DNA from: Diaporthe sp. PMI_573 | Taxonomy: Eukaryota; Ascomycota; Sordariomycetes; Diaporthales; Diaporthaceae | DNA length: 64,000 nt | Direction: 5' to 3' | NCBI GenBank assembly: GCA_021399435.1 | Contig: JAJTUP010000014.1 | Coordinates: forward strand, 1,178,001 to 1,242,000 | Shown here: piece by piece, positions 10,629 to 22,935 of the stretch | Position numbering within the stretch: the first letter of the stretch is position 1 | Layout of the letters: each line of letters begins with the position of its first letter | Made by a program: the position numbers and the translations under genes | The notes under the pieces: model-generated | Seen by the model: the letters and a program-made list of their open reading frames with translations, nothing else | Database searches by the model: none | What the model was told of the DNA's origin: nothing

Positions 10629-12557
10629 TCATCTCCGGTTTCCAGCAGCACAGCTACATGCTTGCAAAGTTCGAAAAGTCCTTGCGGAGCGGAGCCCTTG
10701 TACCTTGCTTACCTTCTACCCAGTTATCCCAGAGGAGGTTTCCAATAGAATATTATTGTAGAGAAGGCTTTACCATAGGAGGATACCTTACAGGATGCTA
10801 GCCTAGTAACATTCATTTTGCACAAGGTTGTTCTATATATCTCTCACCATAAGACTTCATCCTATGGATGGTCATATTATAGGAGTTCGGGCAGTCATTG
10901 TAATCCACGTGGTTCACTATGCAGATGACGTGGTCGTGTTCCGGACACCTAAGCAATTGAAAGTAAAGCTGTATGTGGTCATCATGTATACAGGTGTTGG
11001 GAAGGAGCAAAACACATCTGGCGAAGCCCGCAAAAGATGCTGAGAGAAGAAGATGTTAAGACAACAGGTAGCATCGACAACTCGCATGCCCAATATCTGT
11101 TCCTGTTCTTAATGTGCGAGGCTCTCCATACTCCGATTACTGTGATTGATCATATCTTCATCCACTCACATACATAAAAAGCTGCACTTTTCCAGGCACC
11201 AGGCGCTACCAGAGCCTCAACGACTTCAGTCATCCACCAGGCTCAGGACTCGTTGGCATGGTCTCCCCAGACCCGGCACTGCCAACAAATTCGTAATAGC
11301 CGGGATCGAGTCCGTCTCGGAAACGAAAAGAAGGCAACAGATTGCACATGTCGCTTCCAGTAACCCAATCGGAGATTGGCTGAAGGTTAGCGTATGCGTC
11401 GATGCTTCTGATTTACGCTGATCTTGTGAGTTGTTCGCCCCGCGGAGGGCGGCTCAGAGCTTAGGCTACACAAACAAGCACCGAAGCTGTCGCCCCCGCC
11501 ACATTCGGAAGTAATAATAAACAGCCTTTTACGTCAAGATTCTCTCAAAGCTCCACTCGCTTACAACAATTGGTCGGACACCACGTATCCGCCGTGGACG
11601 TGATGATGAGGACCTCAGAGCCGGGCAAGAAGCTCTCTTCATTGGCGATAGCGTGCCGCCTGCTTCTTCGTGTACAGCTATCCGGTAGTACTTGCTGTGT
11701 TTGTGAAAATATGAGGCCAGGGCCCTCCCTAGCCGGGCGCCTGGCCTGCCTCGAGCCCGGCACCTAGCGTATCCCAGCTCCGACAACGTACAGGCTCTAA
11801 CCAACAGACGCCCGCCAATATGTGCATGGCCCGCAGTGACACTTGAAAGCAAGGTCTCAAGCCCGAATCTGTGACTGGCCACACATACATAGGTACTTGA
11901 GCCCAATGGATCTGTGACATCCCAACCGTGCATTCCAAATTCCTTCCAAATCCCAAGGCCATCCATCAAAGCAACCTCGCGAATGGCCGTGAGTGGCCCG
12001 GGGGCCGTCCACTCTTGATTTGTGCCTCACGTTGCATCCAATGCACCTAGCCACATACCCTGCATATTACCTGCAGTTCACGGCCAAGCAACGTGAGCGT
12101 TTTTCTCCCGCTTCGATTCTCGCCCCTCCCCGCCCCGTGTTGGCGTGTGGTTCCCCCCACTGATTCCTCCTCTCACTTGTGAAACAAACTTTTTGAGAGC
12201 TGAATCAGGCGCGGGCCCTACTGATTGGCCTGATGGATGAGACGTTCTCTTAGCTAAAAGTTACATAGCTTGGTGGTCATTCTTTGGCCCCCTCCTTTTC
12301 CATGGCCTTCCAAGCCGGGCTGGTTGATTGATTGGTGTGACTCATCAGTTCACAAAAATAACGGACGAATCCGCCCTATTTGAATTCCCAGACTAACGCA
12401 GGCAGTCTCGGTGAGAATGTCTCAAAGTCACTTCTGTCTGCCTTGGAACTATTACATCTGTTTGCTCTCGCCCGCCTGCATGTGCACATCATATTCGTGC
12501 TTGTCGTATTGTGGCTGATTGGTGCATTACCCAATCGCCCCCAAAAACCCCCCCGGT
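10629..12557. other. intergenic region with repeat locus B
   Basis: A repeat array lies at 10723-10805 just after the dioxygenase gene. The rest, to the 3' end of the Clr5-domain gene, has only short unmatched frames and no splice-supported gene. Confidence 0.5.
10723..10805 (+). repeat. Degenerate 15-bp tandem repeat, locus B
   Basis: About five units are seen: GTTATCCCAGAGGAGGTT, TCCAATAGAATATT, ATTGTAGAGAAGGCTT, TACCATAGGAGGAT and ACCTTACAGGATGCT. They match the TYCTATAGGAGGTTA unit of the other arrays with variable spacing of 14-17 bp. The array starts about 95 bp after the dioxygenase stop codon. Confidence 0.55.
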
Positions 12558-14231
12558 TCACAAGAAGAGGTAGCTGATCTCGTCCCATTCCGTGCCGTCC
12601 GTTGCTGGGAAGAATGTAGATCCCCGGATGGCTTGCATGAGGCTTCCTTCTGCCTCCTTGACCCTCCCAGATTCTCGCTGGACGCGTGATAAGCAGTACC
12701 ACGCCAGTCGCATAAGCACTTGTCCCTTTGTAGAAACCGGCCCCTCGGAGCAGGTCAAGGCTCGCAGGCGCGTCTCCGCCGCGCCTATCTCCCCGAGATG
12801 GTAAGCAAAAGCGGCGGCCTCGAAATCGTTGGTGTCAGGGCCGTGGTTGTAATCATTGCAACTTGGCGGTGTGGGTGGCATTTCAGTCCCTGGGGATGGA
12901 AAATCGACATCGGGGCTCAACCCGTCGGAGCTCTCGGTCTTGAGGGATGAAATTTTCTCGTCTGACGAAGGTGGAGACTCGGCAGGATCTCTGTCCTGTT
13001 TTGTTCCAATAAAGCGTCGTGTATATGTTTGTAGCCGCAAGTATTGCAAGGCGCTCTCGATCACTGCAGCGTAATGCGATGTGGCCTCGGTGTTTGTTAG
13101 AGCCTGTCCAGTGGTCTGGTCAACACGCAGGGCAAGTTGCGAGAATTCCGGTCGGTGCACAAATGATGACACAAAGTTGGTGAGGAACAACTCGCGCAAA
13201 ACATGGTGTCCGTTTGTGGCTACCAAGGGCTCCAGCATCGCTAGAAGTGCGTTGTCGCTCCTGAAACGCTTTAATACTGGGTCAGAGAGCGCATTGGTCC
13301 GCAGCCATTCGCACCTCAAGGCCAGCTTGTGATGCGTGCGCGCGTAGCAGTCCCAAATCATTTCGACGCGAGGATCCTCATAGCGGCAGGCGTCAAACGG
13401 ATCAAACTGTCCAGCGTCGCTGGGGCTGCTGAAAGGCATTAAACAATCCGACACATTCGTATGATGAAAAGTGTCGGAACCAAAATCGCTGAAATCATGA
13501 TTGAAAGCTGTGCCGTCGACACGGATGCCATTCGAGTCCAGGCTGTCCAGCAGGTCCAGGTCGTCTTTGACAGCAAGGGGCTCCGGAGAGGGAGTGCGGC
13601 ATTCCACCCTCGACGGCTGATTGCCAGCGGATGGTGCTGGCTCCGCTCGGCCAAGCTTCGGCGGTTTCTCTTCCGCGGCGCTCTTGGGAACTCTGTTCTT
13701 GCCGCGGCGGATGGTCTTTTGGACGCGGTCAAAATCGAGCTTCTGCCCTGCGCGCACAAAAGTAGACGTCTTGCCGATTGAATCCCTCGACGCCTTCATC
13801 AGGATGAGCTCGGCTGCGTCTTTTGTGGAGAGATTCTTCCAGAGGCCCCATTGCTTGAAACGATTCTTGTATTGCTTCGGCCTTGAAGCGCGCAGAAACA
13901 ATGGAGTCAGTGAGTTGTCGCGCGTTTGACAAGAGGTGATGACCACCGGCTGACGACGATGGTGGCCTTGCGTGAGGCGGATCGCGGTCAATGCAACTTA
14001 CGAGGCACGGAAACTATAGAGCGTCCCGAGAATCTTAGATACTTCCGACAGAGTCTTGTTCTCATCAATGTACAATTGTCGAATTGTCAGCCGCACCGCC
14101 TCCCACTCCTCGGCAGAAGGCTTATAGTAAGCCTCCTTGCGGGAGACAGAATGCATGTGGGCAGAAGATGGTGTTGTTGCCACTGGCGATGAAGCCGTTG
14201 TGGAGGCCATAATGGCGATGCCGGACGACAA
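12558..14231 (-). CDS. Clr5-domain protein (putative transcriptional regulator)
   Basis: A 517-aa protein with an N-terminal Clr5 domain, found in filamentous-fungal regulators and named after S. pombe Clr5. Exons are 14231-14002 and 13881-12558. The 120-nt intron falls inside the domain and splicing gives the canonical FRASPKQYKNRFKQWGLWKN. The preceding part, EWEAVRLTIRQLYIDENKTL, is the expected helical start. Residues about 110-300 are a Ser/Pro/Asp-rich linker with basic KKP-type patches. The C-terminal half is helical (LRELFLTNFVSSFVHRPEF, YAAVIESALQYLRLQTY). The last 100 residues (AAETRLRALTC, RESGRVKEAEGSLMQAI) look like TPR-type helices. Start choice: the methionine at 14231 is the first in frame; one at 14210 is equally possible. 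No targets can be inferred. Confidence 0.85.
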
Positions 14232-17200
14232 ATAGTGTGGGGTGCGGCGATGATGTTGCTGTCGTATGAGACGATGATCGAGTTAGAAAGTGGAAGGTGA
14301 AAGAAGTGGGAAGCGAGCCGAGAAATTTGGGCAAGGGTGGGAAATGGGACTGCATGGCATAGGCGCCCCTCCGCCGAGGGCGCCACACAAATGGCGGCTT
14401 TGCTCGCTGCCTCCCAGTCTGGCCTCGACTCCTGGCTGGGTGCTTAGTCCCGAGCTCAAATTAAGCCTCCCTAACAGCCCGTGTTGCGTGCAATTCACTA
14501 ACTAACTAGAATGCCTAGAGTGTTACACCTTCAGCCGGCTGTCTTGCATGTGCTGCTCAACCTTCTCGGCAGAAGAGTCTACATAATTGCTGTGCCTCAG
14601 GCAGCTTCAGACTGCCCACCTTTCGGCAACAGCCAAAAGCTGCTGCCAAATATGTCCCACCGGCCAGTATCGTACGGCTAGTTCTATTGGACAAGGGGTA
14701 ATAAGCACTATTTGTTGTGGAACTCGGCCGAACTGGAACGAACACTCCTGAATATGCAGCGAGGTTGCGGCGGAATGGAGTCAGATCCGGAGTGGAATGG
14801 GGATGTCATGGAGGAATCCTACTCTGACCATCAAGACGGTTGGGAGAGTGGGTGAGCGGCGGGTGAGCGACGGAGCGAGGGCGGGCAAAAGTCATCTCTG
14901 ATTGAAAGTGCGACACTCTAATGGAGTAACCTTACTTGGGTTACGCACACAGGCTTGGTTTTAGATTTGACCAGATAAGCAAAAGCCTCCGCAAAGCCTC
15001 TGCAGAGCGGAGACCAATCTGGGCGGCCGGTTACTTCGACTAGAACGGGGCCGGTTGCCTTGCTAAGCACAAAAGAGCCGGAGATTCCTTGCTGGTGCTA
15101 CAGCACGATACGTGGGCGGTATTCAACCTTGTTTGCGCAACACGTGTTTCATCTCGCATCAACCGCCGCCCATGGGCGTAACAGGGAGGGCAACTGGGTC
15201 GGTCGAACCCCCTTTTAATACTCATGCGCATCCGGATCAAGGCTTTTCCCATTTGCCATGTTAAGTTTCACGACACATAACGTGATGCCGGCTCATTAAT
15301 CGTGTCCAGTCCAACTAGTGTTGCTGATCGACTCAAGTCAGGCCACCCGGACAAATCGGGTTGCACACGGTGAGAACTCTTCTCGACAAGACACAATGAG
15401 GGCACCCGCAGTTTATAGACATCCAAGTCAGCGGTTTCGAAGCACGCACGCATGTACTGAACGAAACTATATTCACCTCCTCTCAAGCGAGGGAGACAGT
15501 TAGCGTTGCCACTACCTATGTGTCGGCCAGGTAGATTGATGTGTCGCAGCCAAGTCGGCGTTTGGCACGGGCTACCCACGGCACTCGGCTCGTGATGGGT
15601 GAGAACTGCCCGGGACATGCCCAGTTGACGCAATCGAAATCTGACCAACCGAATGTGCCACGTTACCAGAAGTCCCCCCAAGCCTGGCGATTATCGATCG
15701 CTAGTCCAGAACTAGATCCCAAGATTACACGCTAGGTTCGAAGGAAGATACTGCAGATACCCATTCAGACACACAAAGACCCTTGGCAGGATGACAGACT
15801 ATGAATCCATCCTTGATGCAATTGTCACGGTGCCCCTGATAAGGGAGCTCGTTAGCCGACGTTTTCGCTTCCACACACCTGACGTACCCGGGACTGCGGA
15901 TACCGCAACACCTCACCCGTGACCATGGTGCAGGGACCACGAAATTAGTCTGGATGACACAAGTGAGACTTTCTACACATTGCTGTGATGGCTGCGAATG
16001 TATAGATGTTCTGCGGTTCCCTGGCTGTACAGGCGCACAGGTGACATGGAGGGGCGAAACACCGCAAATGCAGCATCTGCGGCTGTGGAAATCCAGAGAT
16101 GACATAGAAATACTTATGCGAGAATGCCTTGAGGGACAACTTGAGCATGACGTTGCACAGCCCGACCGCCTGGGAACTTCAAGTTGGCTGTACTGGGGAT
16201 TGCTTCAGTCCATACACTTGCTGCTTATCCACCGACTGGAGAAAGCGTACGCCACAAAGTGTGACATTCAAAAGCGTAATGAAAGTCACACAATAACGTC
16301 CAAAGCGCCGAGGCCATGAGGGCTTGCGTGCTCAAATTGTCTTCAAGGAGACCTTCAATATACTCATACTCGCAGTCGAAGAACATACATGTATGTAGAC
16401 TATCAAAAGCTGGAAGTAAGTCATGAGCCCTGTCAACCATCTTTTGAGTCCATATATGCCATAAGAAGGATTGACAGCTATTTCATTTGAGCGCCTAGAC
16501 GAGCCTCTGGTAGGTGCGCTGCCGTTGGTTGGGGATATTAACTTAATGGAAGCATTGACGCGCACGTATTCGCGCAGGTATTCAATCCGCACTCCCTACG
16601 ATGCCATCAGGCCATTCTTCATCACCAAGTTATTCGAACACAGTAACACGTACAAAACGTTCCCATCAAGTTCGTGTCCCATGACAAGGTCTCCCAAGCT
16701 CGATGTCCCCATAAGTAACTAGTCGCGCCACACCGAGCCACCCGGTTCATGCAAGAGCTGGATGAACCGTTTCCGACCAAGAATGATCGGATTCGGAAGA
16801 GTCGGCGACAACACCACGGAATCTCTCCAGGCAGCCGCGGAGTGACGCGGATAGGGTACCAAGAACCTTCCCACACTGTGCCCCTCTTGCTCGGGCGACC
16901 GGGCCCTTCACCTAACCCTTCCTGCCCCGAACTAGCCTTCCCATGGCTCCGGAAACACCGACAGTTTGGGGGGCAATTACACGCAATCTAGCTGAGTATA
17001 TTTTCAACAATGGAAAGCTTTTTTACATTTTAGCATGGTTACCCAAAACTTGGAAGCAACGAACTTTAATGCCGAGGGCATGACAAGCGGTAAAAGGGGG
17101 CTAATATGTTGCATGAGCAGCCGAAGTGTGAATGCTAAATTGAGCGCAGCCATTTGTGCACCCGCGGTGGCATCAGTAATCACCCTCTGGCCATGCTACC

Positions 17201-18290
17201 CATATCCATTCAGTGTTCGATCAGAGTCAAATGGTTTCAAAGACGGGGAGGCGGCCCGGATTCCATCAAGTGCATATGATCGGGCGAACTACTCACCTTC
17301 TCGACACCCGCTGGCTTGGGAGGGCGGGCTGGCTACCTGGCCTCCTGAAAACCAAGAGCGTCCGGACGAGTCAGTTAGGCGAAAGCATATGTAGTCTACA
17401 AACATCCAGCCGGCAAAGTATTTATCAAGGTATGTAGGACTAAGTATACATATCATGACGCATATACAGAAGAGAAATATTTTTATTCAAAATATGCAGC
17501 ATCTCAATCATCTCGCGAGTTAAATGATACTTGATACTAGGGCAATCCTATGTAATCAGGGAAACCCACGTCAGGGAGATCTAAGCCAGGTGAACTTCTA
17601 CAGGTGTGAAAACCACTGTTCAAAATTTGCATCAATAATGCAAAAGAAACGGAGGCACACAAATTTCACAACGTGATCAATAGCCGGCCCAGATTGGTTC
17701 GCTGCCTGCGAACCTGTAATGCTAAGTAGTCACGTCGACCTGGAAGATGGGAGATGCCGGGTCCTGGATGGCCTCGTTGTCACGAATCCTGGACCACCAT
17801 GTCTCAACGTGCACGCGCGGCAGTCATTCAGGTTGGGGGAGGGGATGTCGAGCAACGGAGTTGAGGGCTTTGAAGAGTGAGTGTCATGATGAGCGTTTTG
17901 ATAAGATCCGAAAGACCACAACGTCTTGCCGTGACGCTCGGCTTCTCAATTAGAGGGACCTGGCTGTGATGGACTTATCTGTTTATAGCTATTTGATCAA
18001 GTTTTCACATACGGCGTGGTACCAACCCGCAGGCTCAGGCGAGATCAACCAACGAATGGGTGAATCAGATCAATGAGGCTACCAAACTAAGTATGGTAAG
18101 GACCTGTCGCGTCTGCTGTAACAGCGACTCTTTTCTCCCTCCCGCAGTCTGCCCGTAAAAAGCCACCACGCTGCCACTCGCACCCTCCCTACCTTCCCTT
18201 GAACGCCACAGCGGTGTAAAAGTAGAAACAGGCCCCTACCTAACAACCCGCAAACTCCCGTATTAACCAACATCTTCTTTTCCCGAGAGC
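14232..18290. other. 4-kb gene-poor region
   Basis: No supported gene. The longest frame is 137 codons on the minus strand at 15268-15681 and has no recognisable domain or splice partner. I looked for tRNA B-box-like motifs, terminal inverted repeats and tandem arrays and saw none. Base composition varies, with AT-rich patches near 16.0-16.7 and 17.4-17.7 kb. It may be regulatory space or decayed sequence. Confidence 0.45.
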
Positions 18291-21200
18291 TCAGTCATCG
18301 TCCGTATACCGCGGCCCGCTCGCCGCCGGCGTCTCCGCGCTTCCATAAGCCACAGGCGTGGGCGCGCTGTAGTATCCTCCACTAGCGCCAGGAGTCGGTG
18401 CGCCCGCCGCGGGGGTGGGAGCAGCATCGGCGCCCCAGCCACCCGTCCAGGCCGCAGGGGTCGGGGCATTCATCGCACCCGGTGTGGGGGCATTGAACGC
18501 GCCTGGCGTGGGAGCATTGAGCGCCGCGCCGGGCGTGGGGGCTCCCAGGCCGCCAGGGGTGGGCGCGTCGTATGCGGACGGCGTGGGGCCCCAGGGGTCG
18601 TTGCTGGCGCCTGGTGTCGGCGCTGAGATGCCGTAGGCTGGCGTCTTGGACCCGGCGCCCCATGCTGAATCGCCACCGCCGCTGGCGTAGGCTGGTGTCT
18701 TGGAGCCCAGGGAGAAGCCGTCGTGCGCTGGCGTCTTTGCGCCGGACGACCATGCCGGCGTGCGTGAGCCGGATCCGTAGGCTGTGCGGCTTCCGTCGTA
18801 TGGGTTCACGGTGCGCGAACCATCACCCCATGCGGGCGTACGTGAGCCAGCAGATGGGCCTTGGCTCCAGGCTGGGGTGCGTGCGGTGGCTGCGGATGAC
18901 TGTTAGCAGAGAACATGGGAAAAGTCCAAGATGAGAACGATTTGACTTACCTCTTGATGAAGCACCCCATGCAGGAGTGCGCTCAGAACCTGAGGAGATC
19001 TGAGGTGTGCGACTTCCGAAGCCCAGGTCGAAGCCTCCACCACCACGGCCACCTCCAAATCCACCTCGGCCACCAAACCCACCGCCTCTGCCGTTGATAT
19101 CGATGGTCCGCCCTGTGACCTTGTCCTTGAAGACGAGATCGACCTTGGGGACGGTGACGATTTTGCCCTTTGTGTGTAGCTCGACCCGAGCGTGAGTGTC
19201 CGTGGTGTCCTTGACGATGCCCAACAGACCCTTCCAGCCTCCCTTCTTGATCGTGACGGTCTGTCCAATAGAGCGGTCCCGTCCGAACGACTGCTTGGGA
19301 GGAGGCGCGCCCATGCCGCTGTTGCCGCTAGGATCACGCTTCGCTGCAGGATTCATCTGTGCAAGATCCGGGCCGCCTGCGATTCGGCCACCCTTCGCCG
19401 CAACGGTCATCAGACTGCTAGACCGGGTGACGTATACGCCAGCATTCTCGTTAGAGTCATTGTTATGCAGGAATACATAAGATCGATGAATGTGGATAAT
19501 CTTGCCCTGTCGCTGTTGACCGCCGTACTCCTTGACGACATCGTCCAGCCGAATCTCTGAACCGTTGCGATCAGCAGCGATAGTGTGTTTTCGTTTAGGG
19601 ATCTTGTTCGCGATCTGAGAGGGCATGACCTGTCTCGTGCTGCCGTTCTGGTCGAGAACAACAAGAGACTCCCGGTCGACCTTGACGATGCATCCAACTG
19701 TAGTCACATCCAGCTGCACCAGGTCTAGCAAGGCATACTGTCCGAGAGAGCCTTGTCCACTAATATCACTGGCCTCTCTCAAGTCCTTGCTGAAGACCGT
19801 GATCTCGGTGTTGTTCTGGTCGGTCAAAAAGGTGACGCGATCGTCGGAAATCTTCACGACCATACCGACCTCGCCCTCATAACGGCTAAGGCTCGTGACT
19901 TTGACGTGGTCTCCAAGCTTGAATCGCTTCCGCAGTGAGGAAGTAGGGACGTCGATGGTCTGGCCTTGCAGGTCCCCTTCAGTAGCTGTAATGGTAACGA
20001 TGTCGCCGACAACATTTGTGGCTTTGCCAATCACACCCTTTTGCTCGCCTTTGTATACCTCGACGACATCGCCAGGCAGGTAAGCCACGTGTGCGCTGCT
20101 GTCTTTCAAGCTGACCGCAAGCGCCTTCAGGTCGAGATTCTCGGCGCCGTCTTTCTCGTCTGAGCTGGCGAACTTGGTGACCTCCTCCAATGTTGGGTTA
20201 ACGTTTGTCGTGACGAGGTGTTGAATCTTGATATGCTTGTGGAGGAAGCCCTTCGAATATTCTTCGTTCTTGAAGGTGAAGGTGTTTGCCATTGGGCTCA
20301 TGGACAGAACCGCGGGGTTGCGCTTCCGAGCCTCTACCTCGCTGAAAAGCCTCTGCGGCGGACGGGGTTTGGCGAAGAAGCCAGGCCGCTTCCTCTTTCC
20401 GTCCTTGTCGAGGCCGCTGGCTTTTTCTGCAGCAAGTCTATCATCGCGGTTACTGTAGTCGACTCGAGGAATGATCTTGAGTGCTGCATCAAGGCCGGTG
20501 TCTGTGATGTCCAAGACCTGAGCCAAGTCGCCCTCGTACAGCTTGGGCCTCTTGATGCGAACCCAGGTGCCTGGGGTCAGCTTGGGAGGCGGTTGCACGC
20601 GCAGCAGATCTGGCATGTCCTTGATCTCGATCAGGAACATCCTGGTGTGAGGGTAGACGTTCATGACATCCGCGAGAGCCTTTTGGACGTCGATGGAGCT
20701 GTGACCTTCGACGTAGATGTACCCCTTCATCACGGAGTTTGGCCCGCCTCGCTCGAAGGCCGAGGTAATGGCAAGCTCGTGGTCGGTGCCAATGCTCTCC
20801 TCGTATTTCTTCATGATGGCCATCACCACCTCGGCCTCCTTGCCCTCCTTGCACTTGACTCCCCAGATCGAGGGGTCGTGCACGCTAGGCAGCAGCAGCC
20901 GTTTGGGCACGACAGCCGAGTCGGTGAGCGCGCCCCGTCCGGAGTATGCGTTCTTCTTGCCATACTTGAGCCTCAGCTGCTCGGCCACTTCGTCGGCGTC
21001 AACGTCATCTTGCATCTGCTTCTGTCGATCGAGCTCTCGGTGGTATCTCTCGTCGTCGTCTCCGGCATCGAGTAGATCGTCAGGGTGCGATTGATCAATG
21101 AAGTTTCCTATCTCTGCTTGCTCTTCCTCGTCCTCGACCTCATCCTCGTCGTCGTCGACCTCGGCTTCCACGTCGAAGAAAGCTGCTCTCGCATCCTTTC

Positions 21201-21673
21201 TCCTCCTGCGCTTGCGGCGGTGTTGCTGCGGGGTGGGTTAGCAAGACAATTCAGACATGGCCCACAGGGACTAAACCATGACTGGGCCGTTCGCAGCCCC
21301 AGGAGTAAATCAGGGGGCAGAGGCCAGAGGCCAGCTCACGTACAGGCATGTCCTCTTCGTCCTCATCGTCGTCTTCCTCCTCCTCCTCGTCATCTTCTTC
21401 GTCATCTTCATCGTCGTTGCGCGCAGTCTTTCTGGCACCAGCGCCGTCCTCGTTGTCGCTTTCGTTGTCGTCGCGCCCGTTGACAGAGTGCGAATCGCCG
21501 TTTGCGTCGCCATCGGGATCGTTGTCGTCGCGGCTCGGGCTGCTTCTACGAGCCCCGTTCCTGGACTCGACAGGCGACGAGGGCTGTTGCTCGTCGTCAG
21601 AGGCGTCGGCAGGCGCAGGGTTGAAGTTGCCGCCGTCCGAGTCGGAGTCGTAGCCGTGGTGAGGTGAGGCCAT
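18291..21673 (-). CDS. spt5: Transcription elongation factor Spt5
   Basis: The large subunit of the Spt4-Spt5 (DSIF) complex, which binds RNA polymerase II in the nucleus and promotes elongation and RNA processing. It is 1067 aa from three exons: 21673-21344, 21225-18951 and 18889-18291, all in frame. Order of parts: an acidic N-terminus with long Asp/Glu runs (about residues 75-190), the NGN domain starting near residue 230 ([20 protein letters not shown] to [16 protein letters not shown]), then several KOW domains ([77 protein letters not shown]), a GRGG-rich linker, and a C-terminal repeat region. That region has a S[RK]TPA[WY] block followed by an APTPG block, the sites expected to be phosphorylated by Cdk9-type kinases. 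The second intron sits inside the repeat region. A single-copy essential gene; confident call. Confidence 0.97.
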
Positions 21674-22935
21674 TTTGGAGACGACTTTAAGGTGGCAGGC
21701 GGGTTTGGTGATGGGAGCCCTGGTGGAGGGCAGGTGGGATGTCGGGAAGAGAAGGAGGGAAAGTCAAGTGGAAAGTAAAGCTGGCTCTGGCAAGAAATAA
21801 AGGAAAGTCGATGGGGAGCCTCGAGACGGATGGCTACGGTTGACGGGATGCATCAGCAAGCAGCTCTGGCCCACCTGGCAGGCATTTGAATGTTCTTTCA
21901 GTGGCTGGCAGGGATGCGGTCACTCTGTCACTGAGCGGCCAGTTGACGCTAGCGCAATCCGTGGTGGTGCTAGTATGATTGGCCGGGGTGGCACGGTCCA
22001 TTGGCTGAATTGGAGGACAGAGGAATTCAACCCCAAATACCTATTCAAAAGTTGGAACAATTGTACATGATTCAGCGTAGCAGACCACACTCAAGAGCCT
22101 ACTGTAAGCAAAAGCTTCCTGTCCTCTTCTGTCTGCGCTGTCAAGTCCACTCTGAATCAGCCAGGCTGAGGACATCAAGTCATCGCCCTCACAGACCTCG
22201 AGAGACTTGTTCATGAAGAGTTATGTGCAGGGCCATTTAGCTGTCTGTCACCATCAACATGTTCCTGATGATCCCTTGTCTCATTCTGGGTGTACTCACA
22301 TAGCTTTAGCAACACCAGTACAGGCACAGTCAGAACACTCTACAAAATGGTGACCCTACAAATTGGTGACTGAGGTGAAGCCTCGAGAATTCTATTTGCA
22401 CAGAACAAGAGGTTATGAAGTTCACCAAAAATAATCTGTACATGTTAGCAAGAGTACAAGGTACTCCAAATTGTATTATAAATGGCATCAACGCCTGCAG
22501 GATTCAAAACATTGCTTCCTCTCTGCTGGCAAACTAGGACCTTGCGTGGTCTTACCTCTGACCAACTTACCAAGTCACCTCCAACCCCCCCCCCACCCCC
22601 ATATCTTTGCCATTGATGCCCATCAACCCATACTCGTTGCACCTCATAAATACATCAGTAACGCCGTGCTTCGTCATGCAAGACAGGACGAGCAGGTTTG
22701 TGGCCCAAGCAAGTAGGCCCTCCGTGATAGTAATAAATGAACATGTAGTACAGTAGGTATCAACCAGTTGGTCACCCATATTCTAATGTGGACGGGTAAG
22801 CAATGGCTTTTATGTTGCTCCTCTTGTCTTGTCTTCCTCTTTCAAATTCATTGATGATGCAGACCTCTGTTCGAAGGAAGCCTCCCCGCCCCGGTTACCA
22901 CATGCTCTGTTCCAACAAGCAACAGCAGTACAATC
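21674..22935. other. intergenic region upstream of spt5
   Basis: This stretch holds the spt5 promoter side and the 3' flank of the WD40 gene. A C-rich run lies near 22584-22600. No gene is supported. Confidence 0.5.

Noticed and set aside
11529..11969. 146-codon minus-strand frame
   Set aside because: No recognisable motif, overlapping frames on both strands, and irregular composition.
15268..15681. 137-codon minus-strand frame in the gene-poor region
   Set aside because: No domain, splice partner or coding-like base bias; length is within chance at this GC content.
20218..21075. 285-codon plus-strand frame
   Set aside because: It is antisense to the Spt5 NGN/KOW coding exon and has no motif of its own.
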